A DNA stretch of 64,000 nucleotides from Bradyrhizobium tropiciagri (lineage in GTDB: Bacteria > Pseudomonadota > Alphaproteobacteria > Rhizobiales > Xanthobacteraceae): the NCBI RefSeq assembly GCF_018130505.1, contig NZ_JAFCKH010000005.1, positions 124,001-188,000 on the forward strand, read 5' to 3'. A program made the position numbers and the translations under genes. Below, in pieces: positions 27,140 through 38,672 of the stretch (positions are counted from its first letter, which is position 1; each line of letters starts with the position of its first letter). The notes under the pieces were generated by a model. That model saw only the letters and a list, made by a program, of their open reading frames with translations, searched no databases and was not told where the DNA came from.

Positions 27140-27175
27140 TTGCCCGACCGCGGCAAAAGGGCTATATCCCTCGCA
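27140..27175 (+). promoter_or_regulatory. Putative housekeeping promoter of the rimP-nusA operon
   Basis: TTGCCC (27140-27145) and TATATC (27163-27168) are spaced exactly 17 nt, with CTATAT around the -10 as in alphaproteobacterial RpoD promoters. Transcription would start near 27175, about 165 nt before rimP. It lies in the 329-nt gap divergent from the DUF2336 gene. Confidence 0.6.
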
Positions 27176-27204
27176 ACTTATGGTATCTCATACGATCGCG
27201 TAGG

Positions 27205-27235
27205 AGAGTGGGCCCCCCGGGACCCGCTCTTTTTT
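27205..27235 (+). terminator. Intrinsic-terminator-like hairpin in the rimP leader
   Basis: AGAG-T-GGG (27205-27212) pairs with CCC-G-CTCT (27223-27230), a G.U pair in the middle, and is followed directly by TTTTT. It lies about 30 nt after the predicted start and 107 nt before the rimP ATG, so most transcripts from that promoter must read through it. A small stem GTAT-CTC-ATAC at 27183-27193 precedes it. It could be an attenuator or the end of a short RNA. Confidence 0.6.
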
Positions 27236-27341
27236 ATTACCCGAGGGGACCGGCGAGGCCAGGCGCCATTCGGGTAGCGTTAGCGGCCAGTTAAGGCCGC
27301 AGATCCAACACGACAGACCTCAGACGCCTTTGACGCTTGCT

Positions 27342-28106
27342 ATGACCGATCCGACCGCCACGCCCGTGGACACCGAACTTCTCGCCGAGCCGAGGCTCGT
27401 CGTCGAGCCGGGAGCCGCGGCGCGCGTCGCTGCGGTCGCGGTGCCGGTGCTGCAGGGCATGGGCTATCGGCTGGTGCGCATCAAGGTGTCGGGCGATGCC
27501 GGCTGCACCGTGCAGATCATGGCGGAGCGGCCCGACGGCTCGATGCAGCTCGAGGATTGCGAGGCGATCTCGCGCGCGCTGTCGCCGGTGCTCGACGTCG
27601 CCGATCCGATCGAGCGCGCCTATCGCCTCGAAATCTCCTCGCCCGGCATCGACCGCCCGCTGGTGCGCCGCTCCGACTTCGAGCGTTACACGGGCCATCT
27701 TGTGAAGATCGAGATGGCGGTGGCGCATCAGGGCCGCAAGCGGTTCCGCGGCGTGCTCGCCGGTGTCGAGGACAACGCCGTGCGCGTGCGGCGTGACGAT
27801 CCGCGTCCGGGCGAAGACGCCGACGTCCTCCTCGTGATGGAGGACATCTCCGAGGCGCGGCTGGTGCTGACCGACGAGCTGATCGAGGAATCGATGCGCC
27901 GCGGCAAGGCCGCCGAACGCGAGCTGCGCCGCGAACTCGGCCTCGCGCCGCCGCAGCCGGCGCACGCGAAGAAGAGCGATCCGGCCAAGAGCCAGAAGCC
28001 GAAGGCCAAGCCCGGCAAGAAGCCGGCCCCGACCAACACCAAACAACACCGCCTCGCCGCCGAACGCGCGCGCCGGGGCGAGATCGATCCATCCGAAGGA
28101 GACTAA
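27342..28106 (+). CDS. rimP: Ribosome maturation factor RimP
   Basis: A 254-residue 30S assembly factor. The N-terminal alpha/beta domain ([31 protein letters not shown]) and the signature [19 protein letters not shown] ... [14 protein letters not shown] are followed by an SH3-like C-terminal domain to about residue 190. A lysine/proline-rich tail of 60 residues ([19 protein letters not shown]) is typical of rhizobial RimP and makes it longer than the E. coli protein (150). The ATG at 27342 is used; an in-frame TTG four codons earlier is an alternative. It heads rimP-nusA-ylxR-infB. Confidence 0.95.
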   Translation: MTDPTATPVDTELLAEPRLVVEPGAAARVAAVAVPVLQGMGYRLVRIKVSGDAGCTVQIMAERPDGSMQLEDCEAISRALSPVLDVADPIERAYRLEISSPGIDRPLVRRSDFERYTGHLVKIEMAVAHQGRKRFRGVLAGVEDNAVRVRRDDPRPGEDADVLLVMEDISEARLVLTDELIEESMRRGKAAERELRRELGLAPPQPAHAKKSDPAKSQKPKAKPGKKPAPTNTKQHRLAAERARRGEIDPSEGD

Positions 28107-28109
28107 GCC

Positions 28110-29720
28110 ATGGCAGTCAGCGCCAACAAACTCGAACTGCTGCAGATCGCAGACGCAGTTGCGCGCGAGAAGTCGATTGACCGCTCCATCGTGATCGCGG
28201 CGATGGAAGACGCCATCGCCAAGGCCGCCCGCGCCCGCTACGGCAGCGAAACCGACATCCATGCCGAGATCGACGCCAAGAAGGGCGAGCTCCGGCTGAC
28301 CCGCCACATGCTCGTCGTCGAAGTCGTCGAGAACGCCTCCAACCAGATTTCGCTGCATGATGCGCAGCGCGCCAATCCGGGCGCCCAGGTCGGCGACACC
28401 ATCGCCGACACGCTGCCGCCGCTGGAATATGGCCGTATCGCCGCGCAGTCCGCCAAGCAGGTGATCGTGCAGAAGGTGCGCGAGGCCGAGCGCGACCGGC
28501 AGTATCAGGAGTTCAAGGACCGCATCGGCGACATCGTCAACGGCATCGTCAAGCGCGTCGAATACGGCAGCGTGATCGTCGACCTCGGCCGCGGCGAGGC
28601 GATCATCCGCCGCGACGAGATGCTGCCGCGCGAGGTGTTCCGCAACGGCGACCGCGTCCGCGCCTACATCTTCGACGTCCGCCGCGAGACCCGCGGCCCG
28701 CAGATCTTCCTGTCGCGCACCCATCCGCAGTTCATGGCAAAGCTGTTCGCGCAGGAAGTGCCCGAGATCTACGACGGCATCGTCGAGATCAAGGCGGTGG
28801 CCCGCGATCCCGGCTCGCGCGCCAAGATCGGCGTGATCTCGCGCGATTCCTCGGTCGACCCGGTCGGCGCCTGCGTCGGCATGCGCGGCTCGCGCGTGCA
28901 GGCCGTGGTCAACGAGCTGCAGGGCGAGAAGATCGACATCATCCCGTGGTCGCCCGACATCGCGACCTTCGTCGTCAACGCGCTGGCGCCGGCTGAAGTC
29001 GCCAAGGTCGTGATCGACGAAGAGCGCGAACGCATCGAGGTCGTGGTGCCCGACACCAACAACCAGCTCTCGCTGGCGATCGGCCGCCGCGGCCAGAACG
29101 TCCGCCTCGCCTCGCAGCTGACCGGCTGGGACATCGACATCCTGACCGAGCAGGAAGAGTCGGAGCGCCGCCAGGCTGACTTCGAGAACTCGACCCGCGT
29201 GTTCATGGAAGCGCTCAATGTCGACGAGGTGGTGGGGCAGCTGCTCGCCTCCGAAGGCTTCACCTCGGTCGAGGAACTCGCGCTGGTCGACGTCAAGGAA
29301 CTGGCCGGCATCGAGGGCTTCGACGAGGAGACCGCCACCGAGCTGCAGACCCGCGCCCGCGAATATCTCGAGCAGCTCGAGGCCGAGCTGGAAGCCAAGC
29401 GCAAGGAGCTCGGCGTCGAGGACGACATGAAGGACGTGCCCGGCATGACCGGCAAGATGCTGGTGAAGCTCGGCGAGAACGACGTGAAGTCGGTCGAGGA
29501 CCTCGCCGGCTGCGCCACTGACGATTTGGTCGGCTGGACCGAGCGCAAGGAAGGCAGCGAGCCGACCAAGCATGCCGGGTTCCTCGACGGCATCGAGATA
29601 TCGCGCGACGAGGCCGAGGCCATGATCATGCAGGCCCGCGTCAAGGCCGGCTGGATCACCGAGGCCGACCTCGCCAAACCGGCCGAGGAAGCCGAGGCCG
29701 CCGAAGAACCGGCAGCCTAA
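28110..29720 (+). CDS. nusA: Transcription termination/antitermination factor NusA
   Basis: A 536-residue RNA-polymerase-bound factor. Order: N-terminal RNAP-binding domain (residues 1-130), S1 domain (about 135-200, GDIVNGIVKRVEYGSVIVDLG), two KH domains (about 230-345, GACVGMRGSRVQAVVNEL and AIGRRGQNVRLASQL), then the acidic-repeat/HhH region of alpha type to the end. It controls pausing, hairpin-dependent termination and rRNA antitermination. It starts 3 nt after rimP. NusA is known in E. coli to act on leader terminators of its own operon, which gives meaning to the hairpin at 27205. Confidence 0.97.
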   Translation: MAVSANKLELLQIADAVAREKSIDRSIVIAAMEDAIAKAARARYGSETDIHAEIDAKKGELRLTRHMLVVEVVENASNQISLHDAQRANPGAQVGDTIADTLPPLEYGRIAAQSAKQVIVQKVREAERDRQYQEFKDRIGDIVNGIVKRVEYGSVIVDLGRGEAIIRRDEMLPREVFRNGDRVRAYIFDVRRETRGPQIFLSRTHPQFMAKLFAQEVPEIYDGIVEIKAVARDPGSRAKIGVISRDSSVDPVGACVGMRGSRVQAVVNELQGEKIDIIPWSPDIATFVVNALAPAEVAKVVIDEERERIEVVVPDTNNQLSLAIGRRGQNVRLASQLTGWDIDILTEQEESERRQADFENSTRVFMEALNVDEVVGQLLASEGFTSVEELALVDVKELAGIEGFDEETATELQTRAREYLEQLEAELEAKRKELGVEDDMKDVPGMTGKMLVKLGENDVKSVEDLAGCATDDLVGWTERKEGSEPTKHAGFLDGIEISRDEAEAMIMQARVKAGWITEADLAKPAEEAEAAEEPAA

Positions 29721-29735
29721 GGAGATGGCCCGCGG

Positions 29736-30422
29736 ATGCTCGCAGCAATTGACCCCGATCTCGACGATGGGCCGCGGACACAGAAGTCCGCGACCACGCG
29801 GATGTGCGCGGTCAGCCGCGAGGTGCATCCGATCGACGAGCTGATCCGGTTCGTCGTCGCCCCCGGCGGCGAGGTGGTCGCGGATCTCAAGCGCAAGCTG
29901 CCGGGCCGCGGATTATGGGTTTCCGCATCGCGGCGAAGCGTTGCGGAAGCCGTCCGCCGTCACCAATTTAGCAAGGGATTCAAGCGCGATGTCCGCGTCG
30001 CGCCGACCCTTCCCAGCGACACCGAGGCACTCCTGGTCCGTAGCGTCACCGAGGCGCTGGCGATGGCCGCCAAGGCCGGCCAGGTGGTTTCGGGCTTCGG
30101 CAAGGTCGAGGACGCACTCAACCGGAGCGAAACCGCAGCCCTGATCCACGCTTCCGACGGCGCCGCCGACGGAATCCGCAAATTGGACGCGATCCTGCGG
30201 CAAAGGGACGGAAAACGTGGTGAATCGTCGGTAATACCCGTCGTCAATGTTTTGACGTCGGCAGAATTGGATTTGGCACTTGGGCGGTCAAATGTGATAC
30301 ATGCTGCGCTGCTCGCGGGCCCGGCGAGCAAGACGTTCCTGTCGCGCTGCCAGATGCTGGTCCGATACCGGATGGCCGACGACGACAAGACCGCCGAAGC
30401 GGCCAGAAATTCCAGAGCGTGA
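29736..30422 (+). CDS. YlxR-type RNA-binding protein with L7Ae-like domain
   Basis: A 228-residue protein of the YlxR (DUF448) family, here with the C-terminal L7Ae/YlxQ-like extension found in Alphaproteobacteria. The YlxR signature ATTRMCAVSREVHPIDELIRFV and GRGLWVSASRRSV lie in the first 90 residues; a glycine-rich L7Ae-like region (KAGQVVSGFGKVEDAL) and the DGAADGIRKLD segment follow. It probably binds rRNA or tRNA-like structures during translation. It sits between nusA and infB, as in nearly all bacteria that have it. Confidence 0.92.
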   Translation: MLAAIDPDLDDGPRTQKSATTRMCAVSREVHPIDELIRFVVAPGGEVVADLKRKLPGRGLWVSASRRSVAEAVRRHQFSKGFKRDVRVAPTLPSDTEALLVRSVTEALAMAAKAGQVVSGFGKVEDALNRSETAALIHASDGAADGIRKLDAILRQRDGKRGESSVIPVVNVLTSAELDLALGRSNVIHAALLAGPASKTFLSRCQMLVRYRMADDDKTAEAARNSRA

Positions 30423-30529
30423 TTCAGGAAGGCGGACGCCCGTCTTTCCGATCGGATCATGCTCAGCAAAGACGAACGTTGAGGGATTTGTGCGGAAAAC
30501 GCACAACGAAACGAGATTAGGACTGCTGA

Positions 30530-33244
30530 ATGGTTGATACGAAGACCCCTGGCGACAAGACTTTGAGTGTCCCAAGCAAGACGCTGTCGCTGAAGCCGCG
30601 CGTCGAGACGGGCACCGTGCGCCAGAGCTTCAGCCATGGCCGGAGCAAGCAGGTCGTGGTCGAGAAGCGCGGCAAGCGCCGCATCGGCGGCGACGGCCCC
30701 GAACCGCATGCCCCGGAACCCGTGGTTGCAAAGCCCGCGGCGCCCGCGCCGAGGCCGCCGCTCGGCCGCCCGCCGCAGAACCAGCAACAGCGCAACACCC
30801 GCTCCGGTGTGGTGCTGCCGACCCTGACCGAGGACGAGCGTTCGGCCCGCGCCAGCGCGCTGGCCGATGCACGGCAGCGCGACATCGAAGAGCGCCGACA
30901 GGCCGAAGAGGAAGCCAAGCGCCGCGCCGCGCGCGAGGCGGCCGAGAAGGTCGAGCGCGAGGCCGCCGAAGCGCGCCGCAAGGCCGAAGAAGAGCGCCAT
31001 CGCCACGAGGAAGAGGCCAAGCGCAAGGCCGAGGTCGAAGCCAAGCGCCGCTTTGGTGAAGGCGAGGCCAAGCCGGGCGCCCCCGCTGCCGCCGCGCCGG
31101 CGGCAAGGCCTGCCGCGGCTTCGTCGGCGCCGGCACGGCCCGCGACATCTGCTCCGGCACGCCCCGCGACATCCGCGCCCGGCCGTACGACCACGACCAC
31201 CACCGCACGCACGCCGGCTGGCGCGCCGCGTCCGCCGGCCGTTGCGGCCGAGGCGGATGAGGATGAGGGTCCGCGTCTGGTGCGCCGCCCCGGCGGTGCG
31301 ATCCGCCCGGCAGCCGCGCCGAAGACGACCCACAAGCCCGGTCCGCAGAAGGAGCGTGGCCGCCTCACCGTGACCACGGCGCTCAACGCCGACGACGTGC
31401 GCGAGCGTTCGATCGCCTCGTTCCGCCGCCGCACCCAGCGCCTGAAGGGCCACGCGTCGAACGAGCCGAAGGAAAAGCTGATCCGCGAAGTCACCATTCC
31501 GGAAGCGATCACGATCCAGGAACTCGCCAACCGCATGTCCGAGCGGGCGGTCGACGTCATCCGCATGCTGATGAAGCAGGGCGCGATGCACAAGATCACC
31601 GACGTGATCGACGCCGACACCGCGCAGCTGATCGCCGAAGAGCTCGGCCACAGCGTCAAGCGCGTCGCCGCGTCTGACGTCGAAGAAGGCCTGTTCGACG
31701 TCGTCGACGATTCCACCGATACCGAGCCGCGTTCGCCGGTGGTCACCGTCATGGGCCACGTCGACCACGGCAAGACCTCGCTGCTCGACGCGCTGCGCCA
31801 CGCCAACGTGGTGTCCGGCGAAGCCGGCGGCATCACCCAGCATATCGGCGCCTATCAGGTGCTGTCGCCCGAGAGCGGCACCAAGATCACCTTCATCGAC
31901 ACGCCCGGCCACGCCGCGTTCACCGCGATGCGCGCCCGCGGCGCCAAGGTCACCGACATCGTCGTGCTGGTGGTCGCGGCCGATGACGGCGTGATGCCGC
32001 AGACGATCGAGGCGATCAACCACGCCAAGGCGGCCAAGGTGCCGATGATCGTGGCGATCAACAAGATCGACAAGCCCGATGCGCGACCGGAGCGCGTGCG
32101 CACCGAGCTGCTGCAGCACGAGGTGCAGGTTGAATCGCTCGGCGGCGACGTCGTCGACGTCGAGGTTTCGGCGAAGAACAAGACCAATCTCGACCGGCTG
32201 CTCGAGATGATCGCGCTGCAGGCCGAAATCCTCGACCTGAAGACCAATTCGGAGCGTCCGGCGGAAGGCACCGTGATCGAAGCCAAGCTCGATCGCGGCC
32301 GCGGTCCGGTCGCGACCGTGCTGGTGCAGCGCGGCACGCTGCGCATCGGCGACATCATCGTCGCCGGCGCCGAGATGGGCCGCGTCCGTGCGCTGATCTC
32401 CGACCAGGGCGAGAATCTCGACGAGGCCGGCCCGTCCGTGCCGGTCGAGGTGCTCGGCTTCAACGGCCCGCCGGAAGCCGGCGACCGTCTCGCTGTCGTC
32501 GAGAACGAAGCCCGCGCCCGCCAGGTCACGAGCTACCGTGCGCACCAGAAGCGCGAGAATGCCGCCGCCTCGATCTCCGGCATGCGCGGCTCGCTCGAGC
32601 AGATGATGTCGCAGCTGAAGACCGCGGGCCGCAAGGAGTTCCCGCTGATCGTGAAGGCCGACGTGCAGGGCTCGCTGGAAGCGATCCTGGGCTCGCTGGA
32701 GAAGCTCGGCACCGACGAAGTCGCCGCGCGCATCCTGCATGCCGGCGTCGGCGGCATCTCGGAGTCCGACGTCACGCTGGCGGAAGGCTTCAACGCCGCG
32801 ATCATCGGCTTCTCGGTCCGCGCCAACAAGGAAGCGGCCGCCGCGGCCAAGCGCAACGGCATCGAGATCCGCTACTACAACATCATCTACGATCTGGTGG
32901 ATGACATCAAAAAGGCGATGTCCGGCCTGCTCGCGCCGACCCTGCGCGAGACCATGCTGGGCAACGCGCAGATCCTGGAAGTGTTCAACATTTCCAAGGT
33001 CGGCAAGGTCGCAGGCTGCCGCGTCACCGACGGCACCGTGGAACGCGGTGCCAATGTGCGCCTGATCCGCGACAACGTCGTGGTGCACGAAGGCAAGCTG
33101 TCGACGCTGAAGCGCTTCAAGGATGAAGTGAAGGAAGTGGTCGCCGGCCAGGAGTGCGGCATGGCATTCGAGAACTACGGCGACATGCGTGTCGGCGATG
33201 TGATCGAGTGTTACCGCGTCGAGACGATCCAGCGCTCTCTGTAA
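30530..33244 (+). CDS. infB: Translation initiation factor IF-2
   Basis: A 904-residue GTPase that positions initiator tRNA on the 30S subunit. The first 280 residues are a long low-complexity region: a charged E/A/R-rich helix (about 110-180) and a proline/alanine stretch with two SAPARPAT repeats (about 195-215). The GTPase core has G1 GHVDHGKT, G3 DTPGHAAF and G4 NKID, and the C-terminal domains IV-VI end in RVETIQRSL. The ATG at 30530 follows a purine-rich tract. It lies 107 nt after ylxR, which is long for this operon and may hold an internal control point. Confidence 0.97.
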   Translation: MVDTKTPGDKTLSVPSKTLSLKPRVETGTVRQSFSHGRSKQVVVEKRGKRRIGGDGPEPHAPEPVVAKPAAPAPRPPLGRPPQNQQQRNTRSGVVLPTLTEDERSARASALADARQRDIEERRQAEEEAKRRAAREAAEKVEREAAEARRKAEEERHRHEEEAKRKAEVEAKRRFGEGEAKPGAPAAAAPAARPAAASSAPARPATSAPARPATSAPGRTTTTTTARTPAGAPRPPAVAAEADEDEGPRLVRRPGGAIRPAAAPKTTHKPGPQKERGRLTVTTALNADDVRERSIASFRRRTQRLKGHASNEPKEKLIREVTIPEAITIQELANRMSERAVDVIRMLMKQGAMHKITDVIDADTAQLIAEELGHSVKRVAASDVEEGLFDVVDDSTDTEPRSPVVTVMGHVDHGKTSLLDALRHANVVSGEAGGITQHIGAYQVLSPESGTKITFIDTPGHAAFTAMRARGAKVTDIVVLVVAADDGVMPQTIEAINHAKAAKVPMIVAINKIDKPDARPERVRTELLQHEVQVESLGGDVVDVEVSAKNKTNLDRLLEMIALQAEILDLKTNSERPAEGTVIEAKLDRGRGPVATVLVQRGTLRIGDIIVAGAEMGRVRALISDQGENLDEAGPSVPVEVLGFNGPPEAGDRLAVVENEARARQVTSYRAHQKRENAAASISGMRGSLEQMMSQLKTAGRKEFPLIVKADVQGSLEAILGSLEKLGTDEVAARILHAGVGGISESDVTLAEGFNAAIIGFSVRANKEAAAAAKRNGIEIRYYNIIYDLVDDIKKAMSGLLAPTLRETMLGNAQILEVFNISKVGKVAGCRVTDGTVERGANVRLIRDNVVVHEGKLSTLKRFKDEVKEVVAGQECGMAFENYGDMRVGDVIECYRVETIQRSL

Positions 33245-33310
33245 GTCCAAATCTTACGAAGCGCAGATCTTACGAAGAGTCTGGGTCCATTTAACTGAAC
33301 ATGCGACGGC

Positions 33311-33393
33311 GTGGCCGGGCTTTGCTCCGGCCACCCGCGCATTGCCTGAATTGAAAGCTAGGACATTGTCAGCCCGCGGCGAAGCCGGCGGGC
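33311..33393. other. Two strong hairpins in the infB-rbfA gap
   Basis: The 170-nt gap contains GTGGCCGG-8nt-CCGGCCAC (33311-33334) and GCCCGC-10nt-GCGGGC (33372-33393), each with a stable stem but without a U tract. They look like RNA-processing or attenuation hairpins rather than terminators. An 11-bp direct repeat ATCTTACGAAG (near 33251 and 33270) precedes them. Confidence 0.5.
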
Positions 33394-33414
33394 GTGACGG
33401 TTTTGGAAGACATC

Positions 33415-33825
33415 ATGCCCCGTCAAAAGAAGAGTTCCACTCCGGGTGGCTCACAACGTCAGCTACGCGTCGGCGAGACGGTACGCCATGCGGTTGCCGA
33501 GATTCTGTCGCAGGGTGACGTCCACGATCCGGATCTCGAAGGCCACATCATCACCGTTCCCGAGGTGCGTATGTCGCCGGACCTGAAGCTCGCGACGATC
33601 TACGTGATGCCGCTCGGCGGCCGCGACACCGAGACCGTGATCGCAGCGCTCGACCGCAACAAGAAATTCCTTCGCGGCGAGATCGCGCACCGCGTCAACC
33701 TGAAATTTGCACCTGACATCCGCTTCCGCGTCGATGAGCGATTCGACGAGGCGGAACGGATCGAGAAACTCCTGCGAACACCTGCGGTGCAGCGCGACCT
33801 TGCACCCGATTCGGACGACGAGTGA
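33415..33825 (+). CDS. rbfA: Ribosome-binding factor A
   Basis: A 136-residue KH-like RNA-binding protein required for 30S maturation. The pattern [73 protein letters not shown] is standard for RbfA. The ATG at 33415 has GGAAG 6 nt upstream and gives the family N-terminus; the ORF could start earlier at 33394. It overlaps truB by 1-4 nt. Confidence 0.95.
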   Translation: MPRQKKSSTPGGSQRQLRVGETVRHAVAEILSQGDVHDPDLEGHIITVPEVRMSPDLKLATIYVMPLGGRDTETVIAALDRNKKFLRGEIAHRVNLKFAPDIRFRVDERFDEAERIEKLLRTPAVQRDLAPDSDDE

Positions 33826-34925
33826 TGACTGTGATGACGACCAGCAGCGTAGACGGCAAGGCTGCCGAGCCGCCTGACGCTGACATCTTTTCCGGACCGC
33901 GCACCGACGAGCCGCGGCGCACCAACAACGACCCCCGCCAGAAGCAGGGCAAGCAGAATCAGCAGCCGCGCCGTGACAAGCGCGACGTGCACGGCTGGGT
34001 GGTGCTCGACAAGCCGATCGGCATGACCTCGACCCACGCGGTCGCCGTGCTCAAGCGCCTGTTCCAGGCCAAGCGCGCCGGCCATGCCGGCACGCTCGAT
34101 CCGCTCGCTTCCGGCGGCCTGCCGATCGCGCTGGGCGAAGCTACCAAGACGGTTCCGTTCGTGATGGACGGCCGCAAGCGCTACCGTTTCACGGTGTGCT
34201 GGGGCGAGGAGCGCGACACCGACGACACCGAGGGACGCGCGGTCAGGACCAGCCCGGACCGTCCGACCGCCGAGCAGATCCGCGAGCTGCTGCCGCGCTT
34301 CACCGGGCTGATCGAGCAGATCCCGCCGCAATATTCGGCGATCAAGGTGCAGGGCGAGCGCGCCTACGACTTGGCGCGCGACGGCGAGACCGTCGACCTG
34401 AAGCCCCGCCCGGTCGAGATTCACGAATTAATCCTTGTGGAACATGGCGATAACGGCCAGTCCGTGTTCGAGGCGGAATGCGGCAAGGGAACCTATGTGC
34501 GGGCGCTGGCCCGCGATATGGGCCGGATTCTGGGCTGTTTCGGCCATATCTGCGCTCTCCGGCGGACCATTGTCGGCCCATTTACCGAAGCGGACATGAT
34601 TCCGCTGGAACAGTTGGAGGCTTTATGCAATAGAGCCGCGTCTGGCGAGGGCAGCCTCGCCGACGCGCTTTTGCCCGTTGAGACCGCGCTGGACGACATC
34701 CCGGCACTGGCCGTCACACGGGCTGATGCGGCAAGGCTCCATCGGGGCCAGGCCGTTTTGTTGCGCGGACGGGATGCGCCCAATAGTAGCGGCACAGTCT
34801 ATGTCACGGTGGCAGGCCGACTTCTCGCGCTTGCCGAAATTGGCAATGGCGAACTCATCCCCAAGCGCGTGTTCAACCTGAACGGACTGACTGCCAGTTC
34901 CGCTCGCAACCAAGAAAGCAAGTGA
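33825..34925 (+). CDS. truB: tRNA pseudouridine-55 synthase
   Basis: A 366-residue enzyme that makes pseudouridine 55 in the tRNA T-loop. The catalytic Asp is in [22 protein letters not shown] (the GTLDP motif), and [18 protein letters not shown] and [12 protein letters not shown] are TruB hallmarks. The N-terminal 45 residues are a polar, lysine-rich extension absent from E. coli TruB; the C-terminal PUA-like domain ([22 protein letters not shown]) is present. GTG 33822 and ATG 33825 both overlap the rbfA stop, so coupling is likely. Confidence 0.95.
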   Translation: MTVMTTSSVDGKAAEPPDADIFSGPRTDEPRRTNNDPRQKQGKQNQQPRRDKRDVHGWVVLDKPIGMTSTHAVAVLKRLFQAKRAGHAGTLDPLASGGLPIALGEATKTVPFVMDGRKRYRFTVCWGEERDTDDTEGRAVRTSPDRPTAEQIRELLPRFTGLIEQIPPQYSAIKVQGERAYDLARDGETVDLKPRPVEIHELILVEHGDNGQSVFEAECGKGTYVRALARDMGRILGCFGHICALRRTIVGPFTEADMIPLEQLEALCNRAASGEGSLADALLPVETALDDIPALAVTRADAARLHRGQAVLLRGRDAPNSSGTVYVTVAGRLLALAEIGNGELIPKRVFNLNGLTASSARNQESK

Positions 34926-34927
34926 CG

Positions 34928-35197
34928 ATGTCGATTACCGCGCAACGCAAAGCGGAAGTCATCCAGACGAATGCCACCAAAGCCGGCGACACCGGCTCGC
35001 CTGAGGTCCAGGTCGCGATCCTGTCGGAACGCATCAACAACCTCACCGAGCACTTCAAGAGCCACGTGAAGGACAACCATTCACGCCGCGGCCTGCTGAA
35101 GCTCGTGTCGACGCGCCGTTCTTTGCTCGACTACATCAAGCGCAAGGACGAGGCGCGTTACAAGGCGCTGCTTGAAAAGCACAACATCCGTCGTTGA
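34928..35197 (+). CDS. rpsO: 30S ribosomal protein S15
   Basis: An 89-residue primary-binding 30S protein. The sequence [35 protein letters not shown]... ends [11 protein letters not shown], full length and typical. The ATG at 34928 is the family start; a GTG two codons upstream is unlikely. It lies 2 nt after truB. In enterobacteria S15 represses its own translation through a leader pseudoknot; here it is buried in the operon with no leader of that kind. Confidence 0.97.
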   Translation: MSITAQRKAEVIQTNATKAGDTGSPEVQVAILSERINNLTEHFKSHVKDNHSRRGLLKLVSTRRSLLDYIKRKDEARYKALLEKHNIRR

Positions 35198-35487
35198 TTT
35201 CAAGAAGCACGCGCGCGCGGTTCGCGCGCGTTTTCGCATGATTTTCCGGAACGCGGACTTTCGAATTGTCGAAAGATGATCATGCGCACTAGCGTTCAGC
35301 AGCAATCCGGCCGCTGGACGGGGCAAGATGCCCAGATGACCGAAAGGATGGACGCCATCCGAAGCCCGAAGACCATGGCAGGATCGCCGGATACTGGTCG
35401 CGAATGCGCATCAGTGTCTCGCCGTCTTGGCATGGTCTTTGTGTTTCTGGGCTCCGTGCTTTCGTGAAACCATGAAAGAAGACCGAA
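35198..35487 (+). promoter_or_regulatory. rpsO-pnp intergenic region with leader dyad
   Basis: After the terminator comes a perfect dyad CTTTCGA-ATTG-TCGAAAG (35258-35275). The remaining 200 nt up to pnp have no coding potential I can support. In E. coli, PNPase controls its own mRNA through an RNase III-cut leader hairpin; a similar role here is only a possibility. I could not identify the pnp promoter. Confidence 0.4.
35210..35234 (+). terminator. Rho-independent terminator after rpsO
   Basis: Eight C.G/G.C pairs (CGCGCGCG, loop CGGTT, CGCGCGCG) followed by TTTT, 12 nt past the rpsO stop. It ends the rimP-rpsO operon and separates pnp, which therefore needs its own promoter. Confidence 0.8.
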
Positions 35488-37644
<2,157 letters not shown>

Positions 37645-37669
37645 GATCTGGAATCTGAGTGTTGCGAAA

Positions 37670-37694
37670 GGGCGGCCGAAAGGCCGCCCTTTTT
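37670..37694 (+). terminator. Rho-independent terminator after pnp
   Basis: GGGCGGCC-GAAA-GGCCGCCC followed by TTTTT, 26 nt after the pnp stop. A textbook intrinsic terminator with a GNRA-type tetraloop. Confidence 0.93.
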
Positions 37695-37760
37695 CTGTTT
37701 GCGCGGATGTGTCGTAAGATCACCGGCCGCTGATCGGCGCGCATGGTTTTGACCCGACAT

Positions 37761-37790
37761 TGTGACCGGCGCCGTTGGAACCTGGTCACA
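37761..37790. promoter_or_regulatory. Inverted repeat upstream of sod
   Basis: TGTGACC (37761-37767) and GGTCACA (37784-37790) form a 7-bp inverted repeat with a 16-nt spacer, ending 46 nt before the sod ATG. It is a candidate operator; the arms resemble CRP half-sites but the spacing is far too long for CRP. Confidence 0.4.
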
Positions 37791-37836
37791 GATTGGGCCT
37801 AACATCAGGACGCTTCCAACACATGGAGAAATCACG

Positions 37837-38574
37837 ATGTCATCGATGTCCCGACGCCGCCTGATCATCGCAGCCGGCAGCATCGCCGCGGCCACTAGCG
37901 TTTCCTCACGCGCGGCATTTGCGCAGGCGACGGCGCAGGCTCCGGCCGGACCCTTCAAGGTTGATCCGCTGCCTTATCCGACATCCGCGCTGGAGCCGCA
38001 CATCGATGCCAAGACGATGGAGATCCATCACGACAAGCATCATCAGGCCTATGTCACCAACCTGAACGGTTTTGCGAAGGATCATCCCGAGATCGCCGCG
38101 AAGCCGATCACCGAAGTGCTCGCCAGTCTCAACAGCGTGCCTGAAGCGATCCGCACCGGCGTGCGCAACAACATGGGCGGCCACGCCAACCACACGATGT
38201 TCTGGCAGATCATGGGACCGAACGGCGGCAAGCCTGACGGCGAGGTGCTCGCGGCGATCGACCGCGACCTCGGCGGCATGGAGAAACTGCAGGCCGATTT
38301 CAACGCCGCCGGCGGGCGCGTGTTCGGCTCGGGCTGGGTGTTCGTCACGGTGGCCAAGGACGGCAAGCTCGCGCTGGAGACACGTCCGAACCAGGACAGC
38401 CCGATCATGGACGGCAAGCGCGCACTGCTCGGCAACGATGTCTGGGAGCACGCCTATTACCTGACCTACCAGAACCGCCGGCCGGATTATCTCAAGGCGT
38501 GGTGGAATACGGTGAACTGGAAGGCAATCGCGGACCGTTACGCGGCGGCAAAGGCCGGCACGCTCGGCGTATGA
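37837..38574 (+). CDS. Exported Fe/Mn superoxide dismutase (Tat signal)
   Basis: A 245-residue superoxide dismutase with a signal peptide: the twin-arginine pattern SRRRLIIAAGSIAAATS and AFA-Q cleavage point to Tat export, so it acts in the periplasm. The metal ligands are H in HHDKHH, H in GGHANHTMFW, and D and H in NDVWEHAYYL. The GGHANH context and FGSGWVFV fit manganese or cambialistic members more than strict iron enzymes, but metal choice cannot be proven here. GGAG lies 9 nt before the ATG at 37837; an earlier in-frame start at 37762 would run through the inverted repeat. A repeat-A copy follows the stop. Confidence 0.92.
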   Translation: MSSMSRRRLIIAAGSIAAATSVSSRAAFAQATAQAPAGPFKVDPLPYPTSALEPHIDAKTMEIHHDKHHQAYVTNLNGFAKDHPEIAAKPITEVLASLNSVPEAIRTGVRNNMGGHANHTMFWQIMGPNGGKPDGEVLAAIDRDLGGMEKLQADFNAAGGRVFGSGWVFVTVAKDGKLALETRPNQDSPIMDGKRALLGNDVWEHAYYLTYQNRRPDYLKAWWNTVNWKAIADRYAAAKAGTLGV

Positions 38575-38581
38575 GTCCAAC

Positions 38582-38670
38582 GTAGCCCGGATGAAGCGCA
38601 GCGCAATCCGGGACAGACGCAGTTGCGGAACGAGCTCCCCGGATTTCGCTTCGCTCCATCCGGGCTACGA
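38582..38670. repeat. Palindromic intergenic repeat, family A (copy 2)
   Basis: GTAGCCCGGATGAAGCGCAG left arm and CGCTCCATCCGGGCTACG right arm, between convergent sod and fabV genes. It fills the gap almost entirely: 7 nt after the sod stop and 2 nt before the fabV stop. Confidence 0.85.
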
Positions 38671-38672
38671 AG

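Noticed and set aside
27291-29828. An 845-codon minus-strand frame opposite rimP and nusA
   Set aside because: It is the complement of two well-conserved genes and has the histidine/aspartate/glycine-rich look of a shadow frame.
29960-33250. A 1096-codon minus-strand frame opposite infB
   Set aside because: It covers infB exactly in antisense and shows no domain; rejected as a shadow.
37761-37790. TGTGACC/GGTCACA as a CRP site before sod
   Set aside because: The half-sites TGTGA and TCACA are separated by 20 nt, not the 6 nt that CRP requires; kept only as an unassigned dyad.
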